A stretch of 64,000 nucleotides of DNA from Variovorax paradoxus (GTDB taxonomy: Bacteria; Pseudomonadota; Gammaproteobacteria; Burkholderiales; Burkholderiaceae_C): assembly GCF_009755665.1 (NCBI RefSeq), contig NZ_CP046622.1:2046001-2110000 (forward strand), given 5' to 3'. The position numbers and the translations under genes are program-made. Below, one piece after another: positions 8,884-17,756 of this stretch. Positions within the stretch are counted from its first letter, which is position 1; every line of letters begins with the position of its first letter. The notes beneath the pieces are model-generated. The model was not told where the DNA came from. It worked only from the letters and a program-made list of their open reading frames with translations, and searched no databases.

Positions 8884-9960
8884 ATGCGAATACACGAACT
8901 CAAGCAACGGCTGCGGGAAGCCGGCGCGGGCCCCAGCCACGAGCAGCGGATCTTGCGGCTGTGGTCGCACGCGCTGCCCCGCAACAGCGGCAGGCGCCTG
9001 CCGGGGAGCTTCTTTCCGTCTTCGCTGCTCGAAGCCCTGCCGTCCATTGAAGCCGAGCTTGCGGGGCTGGCGCGCATTCACACCGTGCATCCCGGCGCCG
9101 ACGGGTCCGAGCGGCTGCTCGTCGCCCTGGCGGACGGCCAGACCGTGGAGAGCGTGCTGCTGCCTCGCGAAGGCCTGTGCGTGTCGTCGCAGGTTGGCTG
9201 CGCGGTAGGGTGCCAGTTCTGCATGACCGGCCGGGACGGGTTGCTGCGCCAGGTGGGAAGCGCCGAGATCATTGCCCAGGTCGCCCTTGCGCGCATGCGC
9301 CGGCCGGTGCGCAAGGTGGTGTTCATGGGCATGGGCGAACCGGCTCACAACCTGGACAACGTACTGGAGGCCATCGAGCTGCTCGGCACGGTGGGCAACA
9401 TCGGCCACAAGAACCTGGTGTTCTCCACCGTGGGCGACGCGCGCGTGTTCGAGCGGCTGCCGCAAGAACGCGTGCGCCCCGCGCTGGCGCTCTCGCTGCA
9501 CACCACCAAGGCGGAGTTGCGCAGGAAGCTCCTGCCGCGCGCGCCGGGCATCACACCCGACGAACTGGTCGACGCAGGCGAGCGCTATGCGCGGGCCACC
9601 GGCTACCCCATCCAATACCAGTGGACGCTGCTCGAAGGCGTCAATGACGGACCTGACGAGACCGAAGGCATCGTCAGGCTGCTGTCCGGCAAGTACGGCG
9701 TGCTGAACATGATTCCCTTCAACGCGGTGGACGGCGTGGCGTTCAGCCGCCCGTCGTGGGAGCGCTGCAAGGAGATGGCCCGCACGCTGCACCAGCGCGG
9801 CATCCTGACCAAGCTGCGCAATTCCGCCGGGCAAGACATCGACGGCGGCTGCGGCCAGTTGAGGGCGCGCGTCGCCGAGGTGCCGGTGCGGTTTGAGCGG
9901 GCGAACCGCAATCCCGCCAATCTTGTTACTCCCGGCATTCGGCCTGCGGCGCCAAACTGA
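8884..9960 (+). CDS. RlmN-like radical SAM RNA methyltransferase
   Basis: A 358-aa protein of the RlmN/Cfr family. The radical SAM cluster motif is CAVGCQFC (C106, C110, C113), followed by the SAM-binding GMGEP (149-153). The second catalytic cysteine is C323 in AGQDIDGGCGQL, so both the iron-sulfur ligands and the methyl-carrying cysteine are intact. RlmN methylates C2 of A2503 in 23S rRNA and A37 of some tRNAs. Burkholderiales normally carry rlmN beside ndk/hisS-type genes, so this isolated copy may be a paralog with another target; that is inference. It stands alone and is divergent from tetR. Confidence 0.85.
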   Translation: MRIHELKQRLREAGAGPSHEQRILRLWSHALPRNSGRRLPGSFFPSSLLEALPSIEAELAGLARIHTVHPGADGSERLLVALADGQTVESVLLPREGLCVSSQVGCAVGCQFCMTGRDGLLRQVGSAEIIAQVALARMRRPVRKVVFMGMGEPAHNLDNVLEAIELLGTVGNIGHKNLVFSTVGDARVFERLPQERVRPALALSLHTTKAELRRKLLPRAPGITPDELVDAGERYARATGYPIQYQWTLLEGVNDGPDETEGIVRLLSGKYGVLNMIPFNAVDGVAFSRPSWERCKEMARTLHQRGILTKLRNSAGQDIDGGCGQLRARVAEVPVRFERANRNPANLVTPGIRPAAPN

Positions 9961-10052
9961 CTCCTGGCCGCCAACGAGCGGTGAGCAAACAGCGGACGAA
10001 TCGCGCTTCGGCCACGGGGCAGGGGAGTCCGCCAACCCAGGAGATTCGAGCA

Positions 10053-10847
10053 ATGACTGCATCCATCGAGAACGGGCAGAAAGACGCACGCCCCGCCATG
10101 AACACGCCTCCCGTCGTGTCGCCCAAGGCTTGGCAAGCGGCCTACGAGCGACTGCTGGTAAAGGAAAAAGCGCAAACCCGCGCGCGCGACGCCCTTGCCG
10201 CCGAGCGCCGGCGAATGCCTTGGATGGCCGTGGAGAAGACTTATGCCTTCGAAGGGCCCGCGGGCAAGGCCAGCCTGGCCGAACTCTTTGAAGGTCGGCG
10301 CCAGTTGATCGTGTACCGCGCCTTCTTCGAGCCCGGCGTGTTCGGCTGGCCGGAGCACGCCTGCCGGGGCTGCTCGATGGTGGCCGACCAGGTGGCCCAT
10401 GTGGCTCACCTGAACGCACGCGACACCACGCTCGTGTTCGTCTCGCGCGCGCCCCAGCAGGACATTGCACGGCTCCAGGCGCGCATGGGCTGGCAGATAC
10501 CGTGGTTCACGCTCACCGACAGTTTCGATGCCGACTTCGGCGTCGCCGAATGGCATGGCACGAACGTGTTCTACCGCGATGCGGGCGGCGTGTTCCGAAC
10601 GTACTTCCTGAACAACCGCGGCGACGAGCAGATGGGCAACACCTGGAACTACCTCGACATCACGCCGCTGGGCCGCCAGGAGGTGTGGGAAGACTCGCCC
10701 GAGGGCTACCCGCAGACGCCCACCTACAAGTGGTGGAACTGGCACGACAGCTATGCAGCCGATGCAGCATCCGACAGGAAATGGGCCGAGGTGTCGGCGG
10801 CTGGCGAGGCGGCCTTCCGCGAGGAGAGCGCGCGCGCCAAGTCTTGA
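10053..10847 (+). CDS. DUF899-family thioredoxin-like protein
   Basis: A 264-aa protein of the DUF899 (AhpC/TSA-like) family. Typical segments are LIVYRAFFEPGVFGWPEHAC, CRGCSMVADQVAHVAHLNARD and TWNYLDITPLGRQE. The CRGCS dithiol near residue 109 sits where a redox cysteine pair would be. The start at 10053 has GGAG about 10 bases upstream; the reading is open further upstream. Function in the family is not firmly established; a thiol-based redox role is inferred. Confidence 0.8.
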   Translation: MTASIENGQKDARPAMNTPPVVSPKAWQAAYERLLVKEKAQTRARDALAAERRRMPWMAVEKTYAFEGPAGKASLAELFEGRRQLIVYRAFFEPGVFGWPEHACRGCSMVADQVAHVAHLNARDTTLVFVSRAPQQDIARLQARMGWQIPWFTLTDSFDADFGVAEWHGTNVFYRDAGGVFRTYFLNNRGDEQMGNTWNYLDITPLGRQEVWEDSPEGYPQTPTYKWWNWHDSYAADAASDRKWAEVSAAGEAAFREESARAKS

Positions 10848-10877
10848 CGCGCGGCTTGAGGGGAACGGCTTCTCGCG

Positions 10878-11300
10878 CTACTTCGAGGAGTCCTGCTTGG
10901 CCATCTTCGTCCAGCGCTGGTCGGTGTGCCTGCCCGCATATTCCTGGTCGATCTCGTCGATCAGCTTGTCGGCATTCTTCGGGTCGACCGCCGCCAGGAT
11001 GGCGTCGATCTTGGCCTCCATGCGGTCATCGCCTTCCTTCGATTGCGGAGAGCCGACATAAAGAAGAAACGCCAGCCCGCCGATCTGCCAGATGAGCTGC
11101 AGGAATTCGGACTGCCAGTTTTCCAGCGTGTCACGCGACATCTGGATGAGGTAACCCGACATCTCGGGCGGAACGCCAAAATTCTTTTGCTCGTCGACAT
11201 AGGCGAACCAGCCAAAAACCCAATGGCCGACCAGCGATACGAGAAAGAAGCCAAGGGTGACCCACCCGTAGCCGTACAGTTTCCAGATCGATTTCTTCAT
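10878..11300 (-). CDS. Small membrane protein, DUF6766-like
   Basis: A 140-aa protein with two hydrophobic segments (about 12-32 and 66-84). Between them lies VDEQKNFGVPPEMSGYLIQMSRDTLENWQSEFLQ, shown here only in part; the conserved core is RDTLENWQSEFLQ. This pattern matches DUF6766-type proteins of unknown function. Its start codon overlaps the stop of the upstream iron-permease-like gene (ATGA), so the two are translated together. Confidence 0.8.
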   Translation of the reverse strand: MKKSIWKLYGYGWVTLGFFLVSLVGHWVFGWFAYVDEQKNFGVPPEMSGYLIQMSRDTLENWQSEFLQLIWQIGGLAFLLYVGSPQSKEGDDRMEAKIDAILAAVDPKNADKLIDEIDQEYAGRHTDQRWTKMAKQDSSK

Positions 11301-11740
11301 GTTGTGCTTTCCGCTCGGGTTGCTTTTTCAGAGGCGCCCTTGTGGGCGCGGCGAGCGCGCTCGCCGCGCGTCTTGTCCAGGGCCGCATGGCTCTTCTTTG
11401 CGGCCGCTTCGCACTTCTCGTGGAGCACGGCCAACTCCTTGTCCGTGAGTTTCTCGATGCCGATGAACTCGTCGCCCGCGCTGGAAGAGCGAATCAGCTC
11501 GTCCAGCTTGGTCTGAAGCGCCACGCCATCGCGGTTCTGCGTGTTCTGGATCAGGAACACCATCAAGAACGTGACGATGGTCGTGCCCGTGTTGATGGTC
11601 AGCTGCCAGTTTTCCGAAAAATGGAAGAAGGGCCCGGCAACGGCCCAGGCAACGACGAGCGCGATGCACAGCAGAAATGCGAACGGACTGCCGGCTGCGC
11701 GCGCGGTGGCATTCGCAAAGGTTGCAAAGAACTTGTCCAT
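11297..11740 (-). CDS. Low-affinity iron permease-like membrane protein
   Basis: A 147-aa protein starting MDKFFATFANATARAAGSP at 11740. It has two membrane segments (about 17-37 and 52-68), and the conserved TINTGTTIVTFLMVFLIQNT and RDGVALQTKLDELIR segments of the bacterial family annotated as low-affinity iron permease. The iron role is inherited from fungal homologues and is doubtful for these short bacterial proteins. The C-terminus is charged and lysine/alanine-rich. It overlaps the next gene by four bases. Confidence 0.8.
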   Translation of the reverse strand: MDKFFATFANATARAAGSPFAFLLCIALVVAWAVAGPFFHFSENWQLTINTGTTIVTFLMVFLIQNTQNRDGVALQTKLDELIRSSSAGDEFIGIEKLTDKELAVLHEKCEAAAKKSHAALDKTRGERARRAHKGASEKATRAESTT

Positions 11741-11967
11741 GGGTGAAAGGGTGCCGCATCTGCAATGGCCGGGCGTCATCCATCGCCGATAAAACAGGGC
11801 TGAAAATTCCCCTTGCGCATGTGGGGTGCGAGCCATCTGCCGGCCCTGTTTACGCGCCCGGTGCCAGCGCGTGAAAGTAACCGGGAGTAGGAAAGTACCG
11901 ACCCTCGCTGGCGACAGTTACTTGCGCGGGCGAACTGCGGCAGTGGCTGAGATATCGGTCTCAGTCT

Positions 11968-12468
11968 ATGGAGGTGACCATGCACGCAAGAGTTCGTCTT
12001 CTCGGCCATCCGGTGCACCAGATGCTCGTGGTGTTTCCGCTCGGGCTGCTCGCCACGGCGGTGGTGTTCGACATCATTTACCTGGTCAGCAACAGCCAGG
12101 TCATGGCCGCGGTGTCCTACTGGATGATCGCGGCGGGACTCATCGGCGGCCTTGTGGCCGCGCCTTTCGGCACCATCGATTGGCTTGGCATTCCCGCCGG
12201 AACGCGGGCCAAGCGCATCGGCGCAATGCACGGCGGCGGCAACGTGCTGGTGCTGCTGCTGTTCGCGTTGAGTTTTTTCCTGCGCGACACGGGCTATGCC
12301 CCGGGCCTCGCGCAAATGGTGTGGTCATTTGCCGGCGCAGCCATTGCGCTGGTCACGGCCTGGCTGGGCGGCGAGCTGGTCGACCGGCTGGGCATTGGCG
12401 TCGATGAAGACGCCGGCATCAACGCCTCAAGCTCGCTGCACAAGCGCCACGTTGCGGCGGGCAAGTAG
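11968..12468 (+). CDS. DUF2231 membrane protein
   Basis: A 166-aa integral membrane protein. The N-terminal LLGHPVHQMLVVFPLGLLATAVVFD with its histidine pair is the signature of DUF2231. About four membrane segments follow (27-47, 54-75, 91-108, 118-138), with the polar loop FGTIDWLGIPAGTRAKRIGAM. The second ATG (MHARVRLLGHP) is an alternative start; GGAGG lies just before it (GGAGGTGACC). Haem or cation binding has been proposed for such proteins, but nothing here decides it. Confidence 0.85.
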   Translation: MEVTMHARVRLLGHPVHQMLVVFPLGLLATAVVFDIIYLVSNSQVMAAVSYWMIAAGLIGGLVAAPFGTIDWLGIPAGTRAKRIGAMHGGGNVLVLLLFALSFFLRDTGYAPGLAQMVWSFAGAAIALVTAWLGGELVDRLGIGVDEDAGINASSSLHKRHVAAGK

Positions 12469-12503
12469 GCGGCGCAACGGCACCACTCAGGCCGGCACGA
12501 CCG

Positions 12504-15068
12504 TCAAGCCTGGGTTCGCTCCGCCATGTCGATCGACAAGGCGGCCTGCAGCACCTGCGCTTCTTCCACCGGTTTCACAAAGTGGCCATCCATGCCGGCA
12601 CGCATGCTTTTTTCGCGATCGGCCGGCTGGCCGAATCCTGTCAGCGAAAAAATCTTGAGAGGTGCCGCGTTACCCAATTCTTTTCGCAACAGCGCGGCCA
12701 GCTCGTAACCGTCCATCACCGGAAGGCCGATGTCCAGAAAAGCGATCTCCGGCTTGAACGAAGGAGCAAGCGTCAGCGCCGCGGCCGGTTCGTAGGCCAC
12801 CCGCGCGTCATGCCCGTGCTCCCGGAAGATCGCGCCCAGCAGGTCCGCGGCATCCTGGTTGTCGTCCACGATCAACACCCTCCGGCGAAGGCCCGTGCCT
12901 CGCGAGATGGTCAGCGCCTCGGGTGCAATGGCTTTCAGCTGGTCGCTGGAGGGCAGGGGCAGGCGAACCGTGAACTCGCTGCCCTGTCCCGGCCCGGCAC
13001 TGCGGGCTTCCACCGTGCCGCTATGCGCGGCAATCAGGCTCTTGACCAGCGCCAGGCCCACACCGAGCCCGCCCGCGGCGCGCTCGATGGTCTGCGCCCC
13101 CTGGTAGAACAGATCGAAGACCTTGGGCAACGCATCTGCTTCGATGCCCCGCCCGTTGTCGGTCACCGAGATCACCACGCTGCCTTCTTCCTGCCGTGTT
13201 TCCAGACGGATGACGCCGCCCAAGGGTGTGTAGCGCGCGGCGTTCGTCAGCAGATTGCTGATCACCTGGGCCAGGCGCGTGGGGTCTCCATGCCAGAGCA
13301 TCCCGCTGTCCGGATAGACGGCTTTCAGGGTGTGCTGGCGCTGCTCCATCAGCACGCTCACCATTTCGACGGCCTTTGCCAGCACCGATGCCAGCGGGAC
13401 TGTTTCTTCGCGCAGCGTCAACTTGCCCCTTGTCACGCGCGACACGTCCATCAGGTCGTCGACCAGCCGGATCAGGTGCTGGACCTGGCGGTGGATGGCG
13501 TCCTGCTCCTTGGAGGTCTTGAGGTCTCCGCGGCGCTTCATCAACTCGAGCGCGGTGACGATCGGCGCCAGCGGATTGCGAAGTTCGTGCCCGAGCACCG
13601 CAAGAAATTCGTCCTTCGCGCGGCTGGCGCGTTCGAGATCGCGCAGCAGCGCTTCGCGCTCGGCGCTCGCCCGCTCTTGCCCTCGCCGTGCGGCGACGAG
13701 GTCGGTCACGTCCACGGCAATCAGCATCAGGCCGTACAGGCGGTCGACCCGCTTCAGCGGCTGCACGCTGAGCTTGAAATAGCGTTCATCGAAGCGCCCG
13801 CTGCCGTCGCGCTCGACGAGGGTCAGGTGTTCCTCGGCCACGTAGGGATGGCCCGATTCGAAGGCCTCGTCCAGGATGCGCAGCGTGTCGTCGCGTGCGC
13901 AGAGCTCGGGCAGTGCCTGCTCGTAGGTTTTTCCTTCAAGATCGAACTTGCCCACCATCGACTTGTAGACATCGTTGGCCAGTTCGAACCGGTGTTCGGC
14001 GCCCACCAGCAAGGCCGCTGCAACAGGCGCCTGGCGCAGCAGGTCGTTTCGTTCGCTCTCGGCCTCCTCGCGCGCCACACGCTCCGTGACATCGCGCGAA
14101 AAGCAGCGCGTGTAGCGCAGCACGCCGTTTTCGAATCGACCGTTCGACTGGATGAGAACGTGCTTGATGGCACCGTCCTTGCAGACAAGGCGGGCCGGAT
14201 AGTTGCGCAGCGTTTCCCTGGCGCTGAGCCGCTTGAGGATGTCCTGGATCACCGGCTGGTCGAGATGAAAACGGGAAATGTGCTGGCCGATGTATTCGTC
14301 GGCGCTGTAGCCGAGCAGTTCGAGCTCCGCCCGGTTGGCCCAGAGGATCGTGCCGTCGGCCGCCACCTGGTGCAGCCCTTCCGCGGCGTTCTCCGCGAAT
14401 TCGGCCAAGTCGCGCTCGCGCGCACGCGTGGATTCTTCCGCCTGGCGCCGGCGCAGCACTTCGTCATCCAGCGACAGCACCTTTTGCTGGAGCACCGCCA
14501 TTTCGGCGGGCGCCATGATGGCCGTGCCACCGATCGGAATCACCCGGGAATGCGCCTGGCACACATGGCGGAACACGGCGGCATGCGCCGTGCCCGGGAA
14601 TACGGAGATCGGATAGCCGCAGAAAAGCTCGAACTCGCGCCGGGTAGCCAGGCGGTTCCAGTAGCTCTCCAGCAAGAGCGCATCTTCATGCTGGCCGTCC
14701 GCGCAAAGAAGGGCGACCAGCTCGCCGTAGATGCGGAGCTTTCCGCGGCCTTGCAGCGTGTCGAGCAGGCCTCCGACCAACTGGTTGAACAAGTGTTCGT
14801 CGGGCTTGCCGTTCACCACGATTTGCCCGAGCGCTTCCGCGGCATCCACGAAAACGATCTTGTCGTCCGGGCAAACCCCGGACAGGCGCATGCGGAAGCT
14901 GCGGCGATGGGCCTCGGTGGCAAGAACCAGGGCGCAACCGCCTTCAGCCAGGGTCCCGGCCAGGAAGTCGGCAGCCGACGCGACGAGGATCTTCTCGTCG
15001 TCGTAGAACTGCACCTGGTGGGCGCAAGAGGCGCCGGTGGTGCTGGCAGGGAGGAGATGAGCGCTCAT
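12504..15068 (-). CDS. Hybrid sensor histidine kinase with MEDS and PAS domains
   Basis: About 854 aa from MSAHLLPASTT (15068); starts at 15077 or 15098 are also possible. An N-terminal MEDS/DcmR-type sensory domain (about 10-175) has QFYDDEKILVASAADFLAGTL. Two PAS-like domains follow (about 215-460), then a HisKA domain with FLAVLGHELRNPLAPIV, an ATPase domain with NLLTNAARYTPLGG and DNGRGIEADALPKVF, and a C-terminal receiver with VLIVDDNQDAADLL and aspartate in IAFLDIGLPVMDG. It lacks a membrane anchor, so the signal is probably cytosolic. No cognate output gene is adjacent. Confidence 0.88.
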   Translation of the reverse strand: MSAHLLPASTTGASCAHQVQFYDDEKILVASAADFLAGTLAEGGCALVLATEAHRRSFRMRLSGVCPDDKIVFVDAAEALGQIVVNGKPDEHLFNQLVGGLLDTLQGRGKLRIYGELVALLCADGQHEDALLLESYWNRLATRREFELFCGYPISVFPGTAHAAVFRHVCQAHSRVIPIGGTAIMAPAEMAVLQQKVLSLDDEVLRRRQAEESTRARERDLAEFAENAAEGLHQVAADGTILWANRAELELLGYSADEYIGQHISRFHLDQPVIQDILKRLSARETLRNYPARLVCKDGAIKHVLIQSNGRFENGVLRYTRCFSRDVTERVAREEAESERNDLLRQAPVAAALLVGAEHRFELANDVYKSMVGKFDLEGKTYEQALPELCARDDTLRILDEAFESGHPYVAEEHLTLVERDGSGRFDERYFKLSVQPLKRVDRLYGLMLIAVDVTDLVAARRGQERASAEREALLRDLERASRAKDEFLAVLGHELRNPLAPIVTALELMKRRGDLKTSKEQDAIHRQVQHLIRLVDDLMDVSRVTRGKLTLREETVPLASVLAKAVEMVSVLMEQRQHTLKAVYPDSGMLWHGDPTRLAQVISNLLTNAARYTPLGGVIRLETRQEEGSVVISVTDNGRGIEADALPKVFDLFYQGAQTIERAAGGLGVGLALVKSLIAAHSGTVEARSAGPGQGSEFTVRLPLPSSDQLKAIAPEALTISRGTGLRRRVLIVDDNQDAADLLGAIFREHGHDARVAYEPAAALTLAPSFKPEIAFLDIGLPVMDGYELAALLRKELGNAAPLKIFSLTGFGQPADREKSMRAGMDGHFVKPVEEAQVLQAALSIDMAERTQA

Positions 15069-15112
15069 GCCGCGCATTTTCAGGCCTGTTCGACTCATCT
15101 GGATACATCACA

Positions 15113-15123
15113 GGACACTGTCC
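15113..15123. promoter_or_regulatory. Short perfect palindrome upstream of hybrid kinase
   Basis: GGACACTGTCC, 45 bp before the hybrid kinase start. It is symmetrical around one base and may be an operator, but the short length makes chance likely. Confidence 0.2.
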
Positions 15124-15166
15124 GACACGGGGTTTACACGATAGGGTGCTCCGACTGCGCCACAGC

Positions 15167-16147
15167 TCAGGGCTGGAAGCCCGACCGGCGCACCACCGGC
15201 TCCCATTGCTGGCGGAAGGCCTTGAGCATTTGCACGGTCTCGCCCTGCGTGCTGACGATGGGCGTGATGTAGGCGGCATTGGCGGCCTTCTGCAGCGCCG
15301 GGTCTTGCATGACCTCGCGGATTGCAGCGGCCAGCAATTGCACCTTGGCAGGCGGCATCGTGGCGGGTGCGAAGAAGGTGTTCCAGCCGTCGGCATCGAT
15401 CTTCATGCCGGCCTCGCGGAACGTAGGAATGGCCGGCGCGAAGCTCACGCGCTTCTTGCCCGATACGGCCAGGATGCGGATCTTGCCGGCCAGGTGCTGA
15501 GCATAGAGCGAGTCCAGCGTGTCGATGGCAATGGGCAGGTTGCCGCCGCTCAGGTCGGCCGACAACGGCGCCGATCCGCCGTAGCCCTTGATCTGCGGCT
15601 GAACGCTGAGCGCATCGCCCACCATCAGGCCGAAGAAGTGGGGCAGGCTGCCGGTCGCCGGCACGCCGAAGACGGCTTCTTCCGGATGAGCCCAGAGCCG
15701 GCCCACCAGGAACATCGCGCGGTCGAGCTGCAGCTTGTTGCCCACGGCCAGCGCAAAGTCATAGCTGCTGACCTGCGACACCGGCACGAAGTCCTTATCG
15801 GGGTCGTAGCCCGCGTCCTTGAACACGAGCGGTGCCACCACCATCACGGCGGGGTTGCCGAGCATCAGCACGTTCTGGCCGGCCGGTGCGCGCTTGACCT
15901 CCTTGGCCGCCAGCCGCCCGCCTTCGCCCGGGCGGTTTTCCACCGTGGCTGCCACGCCGAGCTTGGGCCCCAACCGCTCGGCCACGAGGCGGGCGACACG
16001 GTCGGTGCTGCCGCCTGCGGTGTAGCCCACCACCAGCGTAAGCGGGCCGTCGAGAGCGGGCGCCTGGGCATGGGCGAGGGGGGCGGCACATGCGCCGAGC
16101 GCCAGGCACCATGCCGCGAGCTTTCGGCGGGAAAGAAAAACAGACAT
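15167..16147 (-). CDS. Bug/TctC-family periplasmic solute-binding protein
   Basis: A 326-aa extracytoplasmic binding protein of the Bug (TctC) family. A signal peptide (residues 1-27, ending LAHA-QA) precedes the family core LVVGYTAGGSTDRVARLVAE, the typical ligand-loop region. Bug proteins bind carboxylates or other small anions; most Betaproteobacterial copies lack a linked TctAB permease, as here. It is divergent from a MarR regulator, which probably controls it through the inverted repeat at 16264-16286. Confidence 0.88.
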   Translation of the reverse strand: MSVFLSRRKLAAWCLALGACAAPLAHAQAPALDGPLTLVVGYTAGGSTDRVARLVAERLGPKLGVAATVENRPGEGGRLAAKEVKRAPAGQNVLMLGNPAVMVVAPLVFKDAGYDPDKDFVPVSQVSSYDFALAVGNKLQLDRAMFLVGRLWAHPEEAVFGVPATGSLPHFFGLMVGDALSVQPQIKGYGGSAPLSADLSGGNLPIAIDTLDSLYAQHLAGKIRILAVSGKKRVSFAPAIPTFREAGMKIDADGWNTFFAPATMPPAKVQLLAAAIREVMQDPALQKAANAAYITPIVSTQGETVQMLKAFRQQWEPVVRRSGFQP

Positions 16148-16263
16148 GGGTCCTCCTGCTGCGTTATGGGCGAACGGTGCGCGCAGGTTTTCACGGCGAC
16201 AATCGCCGGCCCGCTTCGTTTCAACCCGTGTAATTTGTTACTTGGTTATACGCAGGCAACAAT

Positions 16264-16286
16264 CAGTTGATCTAATCCATCAATTG
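16264..16286. promoter_or_regulatory. Inverted repeat between Bug and marR
   Basis: CAGTTGAT-N7-ATCAATTG, 7 of 8 paired positions, centred in the 200-bp divergent region. It is a plausible MarR dimer site that could repress both genes. Confidence 0.4.
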
Positions 16287-16347
16287 CCAACTGAGGCGTG
16301 CGAATCACACCGAGCCGTCGCCTCATCACGCCCGTTAGAACCTTTTC

Positions 16348-16914
16348 ATGCACGGCACCCAAGGTATGCAAGCTTTTCCCGATGCAGGCGCCTTGCGGGC
16401 GCCCAGTTCCCTGGACGACCTGCTGCTGTATCGGCTTTCGCGCGCGGTACGCACCAGCAGCGGCATGGCCACGCGGCTGGTGGAGGGCGGTTTCGGCATC
16501 ACGCGCCGCGAATGGGGAATGATCGCCACGCTCGCGCAGCAGGGCGAAATGCGATCGTCCGCGCTGGCCGCGCAGCTGCACCTGGATCGCGTGCGCACCT
16601 CACGCGGCTTGCGGGGCCTGGTCGAAAAGAAGTTGGTGGCGCGCCGGCAGGACGCCGACGACCGGCGCGAAGTGCATGTGCGGCTGAGCGCTTCGGGCCG
16701 GGAGCTTTACGACAGGGTGTTTCCGCGCATCGCGGGGCTCAATACCGACCTGCTCGACGGCATCGAGCCCGCGCACCTGGACATCTTCCTGCAATGCCTG
16801 CGGCACCTCGAAGAGCGAGGCAACGCGCTGAGTGCGCAGGGCGCCGTGCTGGAAAAGGCCGACCGCCGCTCGGGCGGCACGCGGCACCGTTGGCCGGAGC
16901 CCGGCACGGCTTAG
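16348..16914 (+). CDS. MarR-family transcriptional regulator
   Basis: A 188-aa protein with a MarR winged helix. Recognition region: GFGITRREWGMIATLAQQGE, then SSALAAQLHLDRVRTSRGLR, and the wing with ARRQDADDRREVHVRLSASG. The N-terminal extension of about 25 residues is unremarkable; a second ATG at residue 7 is possible. It is divergent from the Bug gene, which suggests substrate-responsive control of that binding protein. Confidence 0.85.
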   Translation: MHGTQGMQAFPDAGALRAPSSLDDLLLYRLSRAVRTSSGMATRLVEGGFGITRREWGMIATLAQQGEMRSSALAAQLHLDRVRTSRGLRGLVEKKLVARRQDADDRREVHVRLSASGRELYDRVFPRIAGLNTDLLDGIEPAHLDIFLQCLRHLEERGNALSAQGAVLEKADRRSGGTRHRWPEPGTA

Positions 16915-16962
16915 CGGCCCGTGCCCGCGGCGCGCCCTGGCAGGCGACCGCGGAATCTGCCT

Positions 16963-17658
16963 TCAACTCCCCGGCACGATAAAGCTGGGATGCCGCGCGC
17001 AAATTTCCGGCAGCGAACTCAGCGTGCCCGATAGGTGCTCGCGCAGAGCCTTCTGCGCGCCGGCACTGTCGCCTTGCGCAATGGCGCGCACGATGGCGCG
17101 GTGGTCGCGAAGAATCGCCTCGGTCTTGCCCGCAGTGGGCAGGTGCAGGCGCCGCAGCCGGTCGACGTGGCCCGAGACGCGGCTCACCATGTCCCACAGG
17201 CTCGGCACGCCGGCGGCTTCGTACATCAGGTGATGAAACTTGCGGTCGGCGCCGACGAATTCGCTGTACTGCCGCTCCGCCGCCAAGGTCGCTTGCAGCG
17301 CGATTTGTGTTTTCAGCTGCGCGACAAGATCGGGCGTTGCCTGCTCCGCCAGCTGGTGCACGATTTCGAGCTCGATCGAGCGGCGCAGAAAGTGAGCCTG
17401 CCGGGCCGCGTCGATGTCGATGCGGCTGACCAGCGTCGCGTGCTGGGGAAACACGTCCACCAGGCCTTCCTCGGCCAGGCGCAGCAAGGCCTCGCGCACG
17501 GGTGTCTGGCTCACGCCGAACCTGTCCGCCAGCTCCTGCCGGACCAGCACCGTGCCGGGCACCAGTTCAAGCGAAAGGATGGCGTCGCGCAGCTTTTCGA
17601 GCACCTGCGGCGCTGCGAGGCGTGTGCGGTCGAGTCGGATCCGGGTGAGGGCGGTCAT
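16963..17658 (-). CDS. GntR-family (FCD) regulator
   Basis: A 231-aa regulator with an N-terminal GntR winged helix (ILSLELVPGTVLVRQELADR and SQTPVREALLRLAEEGLVDV) and a C-terminal FCD domain of helical character with ligand-site histidines such as RKFHHLMYE. FCD regulators typically repress catabolic operons and release DNA on binding a sugar acid or other carboxylate. It is divergent from the dehydratase gene at 17757 and likely controls that operon. Confidence 0.88.
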   Translation of the reverse strand: MTALTRIRLDRTRLAAPQVLEKLRDAILSLELVPGTVLVRQELADRFGVSQTPVREALLRLAEEGLVDVFPQHATLVSRIDIDAARQAHFLRRSIELEIVHQLAEQATPDLVAQLKTQIALQATLAAERQYSEFVGADRKFHHLMYEAAGVPSLWDMVSRVSGHVDRLRRLHLPTAGKTEAILRDHRAIVRAIAQGDSAGAQKALREHLSGTLSSLPEICARHPSFIVPGS

Positions 17659-17682
17659 TCGGCGGAATTCTCGCTTTGCTGA

Positions 17683-17696
17683 ACTGATATATTAGT
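17683..17696. promoter_or_regulatory. GntR operator candidate
   Basis: ACTGATATATTAGT is a 14-bp palindrome with one mismatched pair, lying 25 bp from the gntR start and 61 bp from the dehydratase start. It is AT-rich in a GC-rich surrounding, as expected for a promoter-operator. Confidence 0.4.
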
Positions 17697-17756
17697 GTTT
17701 TAATGTAGCTGATTCCACGAAAACCACTGGTTCAGCCCCTCAGGTTCAGCCCCTCG

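Noticed and set aside
12582..15272. Long plus-strand open frame antisense to the MEDS/PAS hybrid kinase
   Set aside because: Low-complexity, arginine/histidine-rich translation typical of an antisense shadow in high-GC DNA; the minus strand holds clear domains.
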